Assembly (NCBI GenBank): GCA_027625915.1
Contig: JANTQA010000047.1
Span: 9,610,001 to 9,674,000 of the forward strand
From: Anaeramoeba flamelloides
Taxonomy: Eukaryota > Metamonada > Anaeramoebidae
Reading direction: 5' to 3'
DNA: 64,000 nt
The notes beneath the pieces were generated by a model. It worked only from the letters and a program-made list of their open reading frames with translations, searched no databases and was not told the origin of the DNA. The position numbers were made by a program, and so were the translations under genes. This document shows, piece after piece, positions 1 to 11,466 of the stretch; positions within the stretch are counted from its first letter, which is position 1, and each line of letters begins with the position of its first letter.

Positions 1-498
1 TAATTTAAAATCTGTTATATTTCCATTTTTAGAAACTGGGTTTTCAAGAGTAAAGTTTAATTTGAATCTCATTAACAATTTTTTTCAATAGATCCCACCT
101 TTGAAGTTGTCATATAACAATAAAAGATGATAAATATCAGGTTAATTTTCAAAAGGGTCTCAGTGAAAATAAGATGTAAAAAACTCAAAGTTAAATTTTT
201 AGGTCTGCAAACATAAAATTGTAAACGTGAAAGATCTCAACTCCAATTTACAATTTTTGACACACCAAAATTCAATTTTTGAAAAAAAAAATCTTATCAA
301 ATAAATGTTATAACTGAAATGAAAAAATTAGAACCATTAACTAATTAAAAAGTTAACAATTATTTTTTAAATCTAAAATGCCCGACAAAAGAAAAAATAA
401 ATAATTATAAATCAAAATAAATGAATGCTGTTTCAAAAATTTTGTAGTGTGAATTTAATGTAAAAATATTAAAAAAACACTTAATCTGCCCAATAGAG

Positions 499-760
499 AA
501 TTTTGAAGTGACTAAATTTGTGTCTTCGAATTCAAAGAATGTCAATACATAAATTTTGGAGTGTTTACCCCCAGCCATCAGAAGACATTTAAACTAAATT
601 TAGTTCTATCAAAAATTTTGAAGTGACTATAACAATAAAAATGCATTGGATTTATTGTTAAGGGTTGGATGAAACCTCATCTAATTTGTTAAAAAGGAAC
701 ATTTTGAAGTGACTAAATTTGATACTTGTAATTCAAAGAGTATCTAAACAGATACATTCA
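499..760. repeat. short direct repeats around a 14-bp motif
   Basis: The motif TTTTGAAGTGACTA occurs three times (near 501, 617 and 702). The first and third copies are followed by similar sequence (AAATTTG, then a TTCAAAGA block). Nothing coding is visible. This may be the remains of a short tandem or dispersed repeat. Confidence 0.5.
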
Positions 761-967
761 TCAGAAGTATTTGAATCTTACTTTAATTTTCTAAAAAAAA
801 AAAAGAAAAGAAAGAAAATAAATAAAAATAAAAAGAGAGAGAAGAGAAAAAAAGAAGAATAAAAAATGAAGAAGTGGGTAAAAAATGATAGAAAAAAGAG
901 AATGAGGAGTGGAAAAAATAAAGAGGTTTAAAATAATTGCTGTAAGAGATCTGGAATTTTTTGGTTT

Positions 968-1860
968 AAATGAATTTGTTGATAGGTTTTATTTTTTCTT
1001 GAGCCCCTTTTCCCTAATTGTGTGTTGAGTCATGCTGGTCAGAAGGTATTATATAGTGATGTAATAGATTTTTTTTATGTTCATTTTCCTCAATAATTCA
1101 TCTGTGCCTTTTTTGATCATTATGTTATAGTCAAAAATTTTGATTTTTTTGATTTGTTTTTTCCAGTGTTTTCTGGTTCTCTCATATTTTTCACAGTCCC
1201 AAATAAAGTGGTCTATGTCATCAACTTTTTTGTTACAGCACGGACTTTTTTAGTATTTACCCCCTTTTCCCATCTATATGTGTATCTATTCAACCCATTA
1301 CAAAAGGATTTGAGTTTGAATAATGTATTTGATGATTTCTGGTTTACGTGGAGCTGTTTTTCTTTTGAAGTTTTCTGGAAACTGGCTAATCTTTAGGTAT
1401 TTCTTCAGTTTCCAGTTTTCATCTCCTTTGGATGAATTGGCTTTTTCTTGTATTGATTTTATGTGGAAGTGATGGAGTTTTTTCTTTATTTCTATTTTCC
1501 CCATGTTTTCCCAATCAATACCTTCAATTTCATCCAATGTTAGGTCTTCAGCTAGGTGATCCAGTTTTAGGTGTTTTAGCTTCTTTATGAAATTAGCTTT
1601 CCTTTTTAGGATCATATGTTGAGTAGGGTCTAACCTGGTTTCCCATTGGAGAATATCTGTAGGGGGTACCCACTTGAATTTTTATTGTATTTTTTAATTT
1701 TTTGTTGATCCAAGTATCTATATCTTTAATATCTACCTTGGTTAGATTGAATATTGTCTCAACCATATAGAACTTGGGGGTAATATGACTGCTTTAAAGA
1801 GTTATATTTTGAGTACATTTGATAATTTTTCATTAGCATAAATATATACATATTTTTGAT
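968..1860 (-). mobile_element. decayed LINE (non-LTR retrotransposon), 3' part of the reverse-transcriptase ORF
   Basis: Read on the reverse strand, three frames in succession give peptides typical of the end of a LINE ORF2. Near 1780-1690 there is a segment reading YMVETIFNLTKVDIKDIDTW, like the post-thumb YGxE-type region. From about 1655 to 1300 comes ILQWETRLDPTQHMI and a basic, Trp-containing stretch. Near 1240-1150 there is a zinc-knuckle-like tail, CCNKKVDDIDHFIWDCEKY, matching the C-C-H-C arrangement (CxxC..H....C) found after the RT domain of many LINEs. Frame changes and several in-frame stops separate these blocks, so the copy is dead. No 5' part, endonuclease or polymerase core is visible upstream, so it is 5'-truncated. 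No target-site duplication was found. The family is known only from motif resemblance; the clade cannot be told. Confidence 0.7.
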
Positions 1861-3850
1861 AGTTATCTTTTGCCTTTTCAAAAAAATGCATTGGTAAATT
1901 TGTTTAAATTCACTAAACAATTATTGATCGGTCGAATGGTTAGATATCATCAACTAAGTTTATTTGAATTTTTCTGTTTTAAAAAATTTTACCTTAACCT
2001 TAATATCAATTATTAAACAAAATTTTTTTTATCAAATGTTAACTATGACGTAATTAAATGAAAAAAGAAATGAAAACAAAAAACTAAAAAGATGAAAAAA
2101 TGATTTTCATATTTTTCAAAAATCAAAATTATTTCCAATTTGAATTAAATTGTATTATTGTGATTGTTTGAACAATTTTAACTGTGTGGAAAATTTTGAA
2201 TTTTAGTTTACTATAAAAGTTGTAATATTGTGATTCTTATAACTCTTTTAACTTTACCAAATGTTTTAAATTTTAGTTAAAGTTTAATTGAAAATACAAA
2301 CATGATCATTATTTTTTTATAAAAAATAACCTCCCTTTAATAAAAAAATATTTTTATTACATGTGATAAATATTTCACACAAGTGTTATAAATTTTTGAG
2401 AGTGTTATAAAATTCGATAGAAGCCCATTAAAATATAATGAACAACACCTAAAACATGCTATATCAAAAATTAAACAATTTTTAATAACATTTTTTTTTG
2501 GTCATAAAAGAACTTATAAAATTTTTAAGCATGCTATATTGGTGCTATGCATTTTTTTTTAAACTCATACTTTTTATTTGTAAAAATTACAAGTATATAA
2601 TTCCTCATACCTACTGATAAGAAAGAGATTTGAACTCTCAAAAGTTTAAGATAGGATTGTAGACACTGTTGAAAGATTTTGGGAAATCATTAAGTAATTA
2701 GGCAAAGTTTGAAAATTTTCTGATCTTCTAATTTCGAATTTAAATGAAATAAGAAGTATTTTACTAATAAATTCGACTTTAAAAATGTTATTTAAAGTTA
2801 TTTTGGAAGTCTTTCAACAAATTTTTTTACAACGTCTTTAATCTCGTAAATCCCAAAAGATCGCCGCGCTCAAGGATTTACGACATTAGGAAAATTAATT
2901 TGATTCAAGGAGCCCAATTATTAGATCAATATACAACAAAGAAAAAAGTCCATCACTTTCCCCGTAAAGGTTGTAAATTGAATTAATTCCCTTTCTTTGT
3001 TTAAAAACAATATCTAAAACCAAACAGTGTTTTTTCTCAGTTCGAAACAAACCAATCTCATTTTTAAAAAATAAAAAACATTTGGTCTCTTTTTTCTCTT
3101 TGAAAAAAAGAGAGAATAGACCATTAATAAGAGGTTTTAAAAGAAGAAAAAATTCATTTACAAATTGATGAAATTAGAAAAAAAATAAAAAAACATTTTT
3201 TTTACTATGTCGAGTCAAGAAATTTTAGAGGAATTTTCAAAAATAATTCACTGTTAAGAACACATAATAGGTGCAGGATTTTATGTTTGATCACCTTCTG
3301 ATGTTTATTAACAAACAGAAAATAAAAAAGATAGATAGATCTCATTGAAAAGTTCGACGATCTATTTTGTCTCTGTAAAATCTAAACCAAGTTTTATCCT
3401 TAATGGATGAAAATGTAAAATTTGACTTCAATGTTTTCGATAACTCCATTGATTGTGAGAAAAAGATCCTTTGAAGAGTAAGTTATTCAAAGTACCATTA
3501 AAAAATAACAAATTAGTTGTTTTGTTTCTTGTTGTGTAGAGTTAGATACTTAGTTCCAAAAAATAAATAAACCTCATACTGTTTGATTTTTTCAAAAATC
3601 ACCAGTTATAATTCCTCGTTTTGGTTCTCCTTCCAGACTCAAAATATGATATTGTTCTAGTGCTAATATTATATTAATCGTCGTTCTTCGAACACCTCAA
3701 TATCATCTTATATCACTTCGAACAATATTATCTTTCTCGTTCTTACAGGCAAAATTCGTAACACAACAAAGTGATTGTTTCCAAATCAAAACAATAAATA
3801 CAGAAAGTTTTATGTTAGAAGAAAATTGAATTCAAAAATATAAAACTCCA
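1861..3850. other. AT-rich intergenic spacer
   Basis: No gene is recognised. The only local oddity is a less AT-rich pocket at about 2845-2895 with an inverted repeat CGTAAATCC / GGATTTACG around a GC-containing loop. The rest is A/T homopolymer runs and short open frames without coding character. Confidence 0.5.
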
Positions 3851-4450
3851 TTTCAAAAATTGTGACCCACCCTAAATAATAAATTGAAATTAGATATATA
3901 TAGATATACATTCTTTCATCTTCAAAAACAACCAATTATTAAATCTTATTAATAATTTACTCATAAAGCATTCGAAACCTATAAAAATCTGAAATTTCAA
4001 ACATCAAAAAAAAATAAAACCAAAAACTAAAAAAAAGTGAGTCACAATTTTTGAAAAGAGAATTAAGGGTTTTTTATTGCTTAGCTTTCAATAAAAAAAG
4101 GTTAAAAAGAAGATTTTTTGCTAATAATTATATCCATTTTAAGAGATTCTATCATATTCTCAATTTTCTTATTGATTATTTGTCTTTTATAAGATCTCTC
4201 TTTTTTTTCCACGTATCCTTTTATCAAAAAAAAAAAAGAAAAAAAAAGAAAAAGAAAAATTTTTCAAAAAAAAAAAAAAACAAAAATTTATCAAAAACAA
4301 AGAAAAAGAAAAACAAAAGAAAAAAAAAATTTGAAAAAGCAAAACTAAAATTTGAAAAATTAGAAAAAGTGATCCTGATTTAAAAATTGAAAAATTTTTT
4401 TTGAAAAGAATATTGGGAGAAACCCTCAAAACCACAGAAAAACACTCAAA
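3851..4450 (+). repeat. family D repeat, copy 1
   Basis: The core (3851-4055) is bounded by an inverted repeat: TTTCAAAAATTGTGAC at the left and GTCACAATTTTTGAAA at the right. The same core recurs at 7900-8098, 27115-27481, 63749-63943 and, interrupted, at 38377-38967. In copies 1, 2, 3 and 4 the core is followed by a shared extension (the motif TTTTTTGCTAATAAT near 4117 and 8158, then a purine-rich low-complexity tract). The last about 80 bases resemble one arm of family C. It is therefore either a composite repeat or a MITE fixed next to another repeat. No ORF of transposase type is present. The 4051-4383 frame is only this purine tract read as Lys/Glu. Confidence 0.75.
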
Positions 4451-4968
4451 AGTAAGTTAAAATTTTTGAAAAATACTTTAGAGCAAAAATAAATTAAAAA
4501 AAAAAAAAAAAGAATTCATTCTTGGTTTTCAAGAGAAAGATAAAAAAATTTTCTTCATAAAATATTCAGTCTAATATGATTTTTTTCTTTCTAATTCTTT
4601 TTCTTTTTATTATTGTGTATAATCTATATACATTTTATTTTTTTAAAAATTATATATTTCTATTTTTTTTATATTCTTATTTATGATTATTCTATTCTTT
4701 AATAATAATAGTTACTAAATTTAAAAATTATCTCATATTTATAGAAAATATAAAACATTCAATTGAAAATGAAAAACTATCAAATTTAATTAAGAATATA
4801 AAGGAATCCACATACGAACAAAACTTAAAACATACCCAAAATCCAATTCCAAAATTTTTTAAATTTCCAAAATTCAAAAAAAGAAATCAAAAAAAACTAA
4901 ATATTAATTTATCTTTATATGATTTTAATATTCAAGAAGAGATCAAAAAACTTTTAAGTTATCGTAAA

Positions 4969-6549
4969 ATGATCATTAAAACCCTGATTGAAAACGAGAA
5001 ATTTAGATCAGAAATCAATAAAACAAAACAAATTACAAAAAATATATCAAGTTTACAAATCCAAAATTTAATAGAAAAGGGGGTATTTTCATCATTAATT
5101 AAAAAGTAATTTTTTAATTTCTTTTATAAAAACAAAAAAATTCATCATAAAAAATAAATAATAAAAAAAAAAAAACAAATCATTCTTTAAATTTTAATTC
5201 ATTATAGATGTAAATATATATACTCGTGGATTTTAATCTTTTATGATTATTTATTATCGTATGAAAATGAACTCTTAGAGCGTTTTGAATATAAACTATA
5301 TTTAATTAATGCGGTTTTAATGCAATTCGAGGCAAACACTTATCAAAATGGGATTATTATTTTTGAAAATTTCTATAATACACCTTTTTATATAATACTA
5401 AAATCAAAAAAAATTCAAATAATTATTTCTCATATTATTAATATTAGTAATAAAATACTCAGTATTGAAAGGGATTATAAAAACAATTTTGAACATATTC
5501 CAAGAAAATTGAATTTACAAAAAGATCAATTAATTGATTTGGTTGAAAAAACAATTAAAAATAAAAAGAAGAAAGAGGATTATTTTGATTATAACGAAGA
5601 ATTACAGCAGCAATTTAATAATCTTATTAATAATGATACAAACCTAATTGGAGGGTCATTGATAACTTTTTTCAAATATTTACATTATTTAAAAAATAAT
5701 AAAACAAAAAATCAATCAATAATCCAAGGAAAGGATATAATCAAATTTATCGAATCCTTAATTAAAAGAATAATTACAATATTAGAAATTCCAGAACCGC
5801 CAACAAATATTATTTCCTTATTTTTATACAGGCAAATATTTTCCAAAAATTTCGATTTATTTTCAAATCTAGTTAATCGTTCATATAAGCCTAATGATTA
5901 TATATTAAATAATAAATTATTGAAAATTAGGCAATCTAATGAAATAAATTATTCAAGCTTTATTCAATTTAATGAGTTATTTTTTAAAAGTTCAATTACT
6001 ACAAATTTTCATATTAATGATTTTATAGAATCAAAGGAATTTCAAAATAAAATGAACAAATCAATAATTTTAATGAATAGTTTAATTTTTGAGATTTGCC
6101 CACTTGATATCATTCATAAAATTAATGTTATTCATAAAATATTATTGAAAATTTTTAAAAAGTTTAAACAAATTGAAAAAAATAAAAATGTTGGTGTATC
6201 CGAATTAGATAAGTATAATGATGGTGATCAAATAGATCGTGATGATAAAGATAATAAAAATGATGATGACTATGACGAAGACGGTGATTATTTGCTTTAC
6301 AAAAATAACAAAAGCCACATAATTAGAAAATTTTTTGCATATATAATTATTCAATCAAATCTTTTAAATTTTCATTTTTATATCCATTATTTAAAAAGAT
6401 ATTTCATAAAAACAATTAATTATAGTGAATATTATCAATCTTTAAAGAACTTTCAAGGTTTGTCTTTTATTCTTGGACTTTTTAATTTTATTTTATTTTT
6501 GGCAACTTTTTTATTCGTTTTTGTTAATTCAATATTGTGCATTAATTGA
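4969..6549 (+). CDS. VPS9-domain protein (Rab5-type GEF-like), 5' end uncertain
   Basis: I join two exons, 4969-5105 and 5208-6549, across a 102-nt GT-AG intron (phase 2 on both sides), giving 492 residues if translation starts at ATG 4969. The same frame is open back to an acceptor at 4744, so more N-terminal sequence probably comes from an upstream exon that I could not find; the best donor (GTAAGT at 4452) lies in the family D repeat and has no in-frame ATG. The C-terminal third (about residues 325-470) looks like a VPS9 domain: CPLDIIHKINVIHKIL, then FFAYIIIQSNLLNFHFYIHY, then YSEYYQSLKNFQGLSFI. VPS9 proteins activate Rab5-family GTPases on endosomes. The usual Asp pair of the ADDxLP motif is not evident (SHIIRKFF instead), while the Tyr-containing motif is kept. 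An acidic insert (about 5D/E-rich, near 6190-6290) splits the domain, and the end is a hydrophobic tail that could be a membrane anchor. Stop codon is TGA. Alternative: a VPS9-derived protein without GEF activity. Confidence 0.6.
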
Positions 6550-6984
6550 GAGTGTTGTTTGGTTAAAATAATATCTTTATTTTTTATAATAATATACAAT
6601 AATGTTTAAAATATCTGATTGTTAGTAGATACAATGTAAACTATTTTTATAAATGCGGGTTTATAATTATTTAAGGGGCTTCTATGATTATAAACACAAA
6701 AAAATGACCCTTTTGAAAAAAAAAATTTGAATTGAACCTGTTTTTAACAGTAACTAAAACAAAAATGAAAAAAAAAATAAATAAGTAATTGCTTTAAAAT
6801 AACTTTGGGTACTCTTTAATTATTATCGACGTGGAATTAAAGAATAATTTAAAATTAATAATATTCGAAAAAAATATGATTATTAGCCATTTCTCAAGAA
6901 TTACACCCTATTTTAAAAGTGAAAAAAACATTATTTTCCTTATTATTATTTTGAAAGGAGGAAATTAATTTCCTCTTGCAGACT
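6550..6984. other. spacer after the VPS9 gene
   Basis: No gene or recognisable repeat is seen; a short inverted repeat GAGGAAATTAA / TTAATTTCCTC lies near 6957-6978 at the edge of the hairpin cluster. Confidence 0.4.
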
Positions 6985-7660
6985 TTAGGTTTTTTTTTTA
7001 AAATATGAAAGAATTGAGTACAATCTTTGGTTTTTACTCAAGTCTTTCAAATTGAAAAAAAAAAAAAAAAAAAAGGCTGTTAGGTTTTCCAAAATTTAAA
7101 GAAGAATTGAGTAAAATAAAATATTTGACTCTATTCTTTTAAATTTTACAAAAGTGCCGTTAGTTTTTCTTGTGTTTTCTGTTTATTCCGAAAATCGATA
7201 GATTTTCAGAATAAAACAGAAAATTCAAGAAAACCGATTGATTTTCTAAACAAAAACAAAAATTCAAAAAAATCGCTGTTATCTTTTCCAGAATTTAAAA
7301 GAATCCAGTCAAATCTTTGATTTTTCTCTATTCTTTTGAATTCTGGAAAATCGCTGTTATCTTTTCTTGATTTTTCTGTTTCTTAGTGAAGTGTTCTAGC
7401 TTTTCTTGAGTTTTCTGTTTTGATTTGTGAAGTGTTCTAGGTTTTTTTTACTTTTTGAAATATACAGAAAATTTTAATAAATTTTCAGTTTATTTCAAAA
7501 AGTAAAAAAAACCTAACGAAAATAAATATATTTTACAAATAAAAACAGAAAACCTCAAGAAAGGCACAGTTAGGTTTTTTTTCATTTAAGAAATAAACCG
7601 AAAATTTTTGAAATTTTCGGTTTATTTCTTAAATTAAAAAAAACCTAGGCACTCTGCGGC
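6985..7660. repeat. hairpin-cluster repeat, copy 1
   Basis: A run of several different short inverted repeats follow one another. The clearest is a perfect 24-bp inverted repeat with a 3-nt loop, 7584-7607 against 7611-7634 (key arm ATTTAAGAAATAAACCGAAA). Just before it, about 7440-7473 pairs with about 7479-7513 (TTTTTTTACTTTTTGAAAT arm) with few mismatches. Other arms pair CAGAATTTAAAAGAAT with ATTCTTTTGAATTCTG around 7310-7350. Linkers carry GC-containing words such as AACGGC, GTGCCGTTAG and GAAGTGTTCTAG. The same hairpins in the same order are found at 18095-18750 and 54548-55075, with shorter versions at 38560-38790, 53515-53792 and 63475-63715. No coding potential. Confidence 0.8.
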
Positions 7661-7899
7661 ACTTGAAGGCACTTCCCGAATTTCTAAATTTTTGTTTAGA
7701 AATTTCAATAAAGAATCATAATTTTCTTTATCATCGACTAATGACAAAATAAATAATGATTCTTTGTTTATAATATTGATAAAGATATTATTCTTGAGTA
7801 GTTTATAATTTTTATTTATTTGGATTAATTTTTTAATCAAAATTTTTCGTTTTTTTTTCATAGGATGGACAGTCCCAAAAAAAAAAAAACTAAACTCCA
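7661..7899. other. linker between hairpin cluster and family D repeat
   Basis: It begins with a GC-containing stretch with GGCAC words (GGCACTCTGCGGCACTTGAAGGCACTT) and continues as AT-rich sequence. Similar GTGCC/GGCAC words sit at the edge of the other hairpin clusters. No gene is seen. Confidence 0.4.
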
Positions 7900-8480
7900 T
7901 TTCAAAAAGTGTGACTAACCTGAAATGATAAATTGAAGATATATATATATATCCTTTAGTATTCAAAAACAACTAATTATTAAATCTTATTTGTAATTCA
8001 CTGTTAAAGTATTCGAAACATATAAAAACCTGATATTTCAAAAATTAAAAAAAAAATAAAACAAAAAACTAAAAAAAAGTGATTCACAATTTTTGAAATG
8101 AGCATTACAGATTTTTTAATAACTGAAATTTCACTGAAAAGAGATTAACAAGAAAATTTTTTGCTAATAATAATCTGAATTCATTTTAAAAGACATTACA
8201 TAGTCTCAATTTTTTTTAATGTTTATTGGTCTTTTCTTAATGATTTTTGAAGTTTTTTTTTGATAAAAATTGATTTTTTTTTAAAAAGACTTTAACAAAA
8301 AAATTTTTCAAAAAAAAAAAAAAAAAAGAAAAAGAAAAATAAAAAAAGAGAATAAAAAAGAAAAACAAAAATTTGAAAAAAAAAAAGCAAAACTAAAATT
8401 TGAAAAAGTTAGAAAAAATGATTCTGATCCTAAAATTTGAAAACATTTTTTTGATAGAATATGGAATAAACCCACTATAA
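7900..8480 (+). repeat. family D repeat, copy 2
   Basis: Core 7900-8098 with the inverted ends TTTCAAAAAGTGTGAC and TCACAATTTTTGAAA, followed by the same extension as copy 1 (TTTTTTGCTAATAAT near 8158, purine tract near 8310-8410, then ATGATTCTGATC and an arm resembling family C). Frames read across this tract are low-complexity only. Confidence 0.75.
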
Positions 8481-10288
8481 AATACTTCAAATAACATTTT
8501 AAAGTGAACCAACATTTTGAACAAATTGTTTCGTTTATTTTTAAAAAAATGAAAAGAAGAACATTAAAAGAATACACACATTGTAAAAAAGTTAGGAGTA
8601 AAAATTTCCAAGATTGTTGATCAAATTGTTTTTTTCGTTTTTTTAATTGTTTGAGTAACACTTTTTAAAATCTTTTAATACTAACTTTTTTAAAACAAAG
8701 CATCAATGTTTAATTGAAATTTTAATTTTAATAATAGTATTCAAAATAATAATAATAATAATCCTTTTTTGCTTTAGTTACATTTATTTTTATAATGTTA
8801 ATAAAATGATATTATTCTCTATCGTCAGTAAAAATTTCAGAAATCAAAGACTTCTAAACACTTTGGGAATAATAATAATAATAATAAATATGATCTAAAC
8901 AAAAATTTAAAAAAATTCTAGGAAAATACTTCCAATTTATGCAAAAAAAAAAAACAAAACAAAATATTTTGTGTCTCAGCATTTTCATTTTAATTTTGAC
9001 ACCAAAATTATTTTTCAAAAAAAACAATAACATTTTGAAATGTGAATTCACATAAATAAATAAATCTAAAAATTGATTTGTTACATAGTTGGTATCAATA
9101 AAAAATTACCCACTTTCAACTCTTGTTCTAATTTTTTTTGTTTTCTTTGTTTGTGTTATCACCAAAAATATTACTGATATGTTGAAAGCGTGAAGAAAAT
9201 AGTGATCTCAAGAATGAAAAATTAAATTTTAGATTGCTTAAAATACACTCTGAAACCAGAATAGTTGGTCAAAAAAATTGTTCACAGCATTTTCACAATT
9301 TAATTTATTGTACGAAAACACACACCAAAATGTAACCGATTTTATGAATTAATTTATAAAAAGAGATATCAAAAAATGTGATATTGGTAATCAAAGAAAC
9401 AAAAATAAATCATTATTATCCACATGAAATTGTCCTCAGGGGGATAACAAAAACTCATTTTTTCTTTTTAATTTGCAAAATTTTAGATTTCAATTTTTTT
9501 GTGTGAACAAAAGCGTGAACGATTCATATAAGTCTGGAAATGCTAAAGTTCTTTTGGAAAAAAATCCCTTTATTATTATTGATGGAAGAAGTGTAAATTA
9601 CACTCCAGATGTTCTTTTACTTAAATTTACTCAAAGATAATTTAAACGTAAAATCATAGATTTCACGATTGTTCTAAGGGGAAAGACATACCCAAAATAT
9701 TTTTTTATGTTTAAAAAGCAAAAGCAAAAAATTGAAAAGAAAAAAGGAAAAAGAAAAAAAAAAAAAAAAGATATTTAAAAAGAGTTTATAAGTAGCAATT
9801 GGTAAAAAATCAAAAAAAAAATGCTATCTTTTTTTAAGGACTCCCAAAATCACAGCCACAATATGTTTGGTTGATTTAATAATTTGATAATTGATCATGA
9901 ATGTTCACTTGGGGATCGTTGTTTAATTGTTGTAATTTCTTTTTTTTTTTTTCGATCTGATTTACTTAAAACCTTTAGGTCATGAATAACCTTTGCTTTT
10001 TAGATTTTTATTTTCAAGTTACTCATACTTTAGAGTTTCAGTATTCCAATATTATCAAGTAACTACTTGATCTTTTTCCGTTGTAACTCTTCTTCCAAAT
10101 ATAAAGAAGATTTAGACAGGGAAAAAATGGAAAAAAATAAAAAATCCCTTTATTTATAATGTGTAATTATCTTAAATTTTTTTTTGTTTAACAATAAGAT
10201 ACTCAAAAAATATTTGTATATTTTTCAATAATTTCTATTTTTTTATTCACAGATCAGACTTTTTTGTGTAATTATTGTCTTTTTAACA

Positions 10289-10319
<31 letters not shown>

Positions 10320-11466
10320 ACTATAATTTCAATATTTTTCAACCCCCTCATTTTTTTAATGTTTTTATTATTTTTTTTTTATTCTATTATTTTTATAAAT
10401 AATTAAAAATAGGCACAATAAAATTATTAATGAAAATTCAAATTTGAATGGATAAATTTCTTTTAATTTATAAATTGAATTCTCTTTCAAAAATATTATT
10501 AATTTTGTTTTTATTGTCGAATAAATTCTTTTCTTTATATTTTTAAAGCAATGAATTCTATTAAGGATTTTTATCAAATATATTTTGACAGAAAATTCTC
10601 TTTGTTTGCGGATATTTTTCATATTTGGTGTAAAAAAAATGCATTTTTTTTTCATTATTAATCTTTTTACCTAAATATGTTTTTCAAAAATAAAAATTCA
10701 GTTAAATATTTTTCATTATTTCCGAAATACAAAACCTATTGTATATTGATACGTTCATTCATAATATTTTCCTAAATGGTAGTGAATTTATTTTACTTTT
10801 TTTGTTTAATTTTTAATAGAAATTTTGACATTCAATTTTAATTTTTTTCTGAAAATTTTGTAAATTTAGTAGGATCAAAAATAGCCATTGAAGATATAAT
10901 AATAATCTGAAAATTATTAATAATTTCTTTTATTAATAATTTTTCAGGTATAATTACTTGAAAATGTGAAATATGTATGATTTTTTTTATCAATTAAAAT
11001 TTCAATTAAAACACTTTATTTAACCATACAACTCTCAATTTATTTTTATTTTTGAGATTAGTTAATTTTAAAAATTAGTCAAATAACAAAAAACCCTTAA
11101 TGTCAATAATTATAAATTCATTGATTTAAAAGTAACTTAATTGAAATCTGTATTGATCACTTTTTAAGTAATTAGTTTCTATTATGTTTTTTTGTCAATT
11201 TCTAAATAAGGATTCCTTATCTAGAAATAAGTTTAATTTGATAATAAACAGGGGTCTTTCAAATCTTAGTAATTGACAAAAAAAATATCAATCTCCATTA
11301 GAAATAGGTAAAAAAAAATAATCGAGATAGTTCCTTAATAGAAAAACAATTTTTGACCATACTTTATCCAAAAAGATAAATAATATTAAACTAATAAATA
11401 TCAATAGTTAATTTGTTAAAAAAACATAAAGAATAATAAGTATGATCTTTAAATCAACTCTTTTTT
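8481..11466. other. long AT-rich intergenic spacer
   Basis: No confident gene. It contains a (TA)n run at about 10298-10318, homopolymers, and the possible coding remnant listed at 9491-9640. Confidence 0.45.
9491..9640 (+). pseudogene. possible coding remnant or last exon, unknown protein
   Basis: A 49-codon open stretch ending in TAA has codon use more like the real exons of this window than like spacer. It reads KSGNAKVLLEKNPFIIIDGR and then SVNYTPDVLLLKFTQR. A TTTTAG acceptor-like site precedes it at 9481-9486. No ATG and no upstream exon could be found, and I do not recognise the protein. It may be a relic exon or chance. Confidence 0.2.

Noticed and set aside
4051-4435. Lys-rich (+) and Phe-rich (-) frames of 82-110 codons
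   Set aside because: They are purine/pyrimidine tracts within family D; the other copies do not keep the frames.
6985-7660. CRISPR-like array
   Set aside because: The repeats are different palindromes with irregular spacing, in a eukaryotic intron-bearing genome; there are no direct repeats of constant length or unique spacers.
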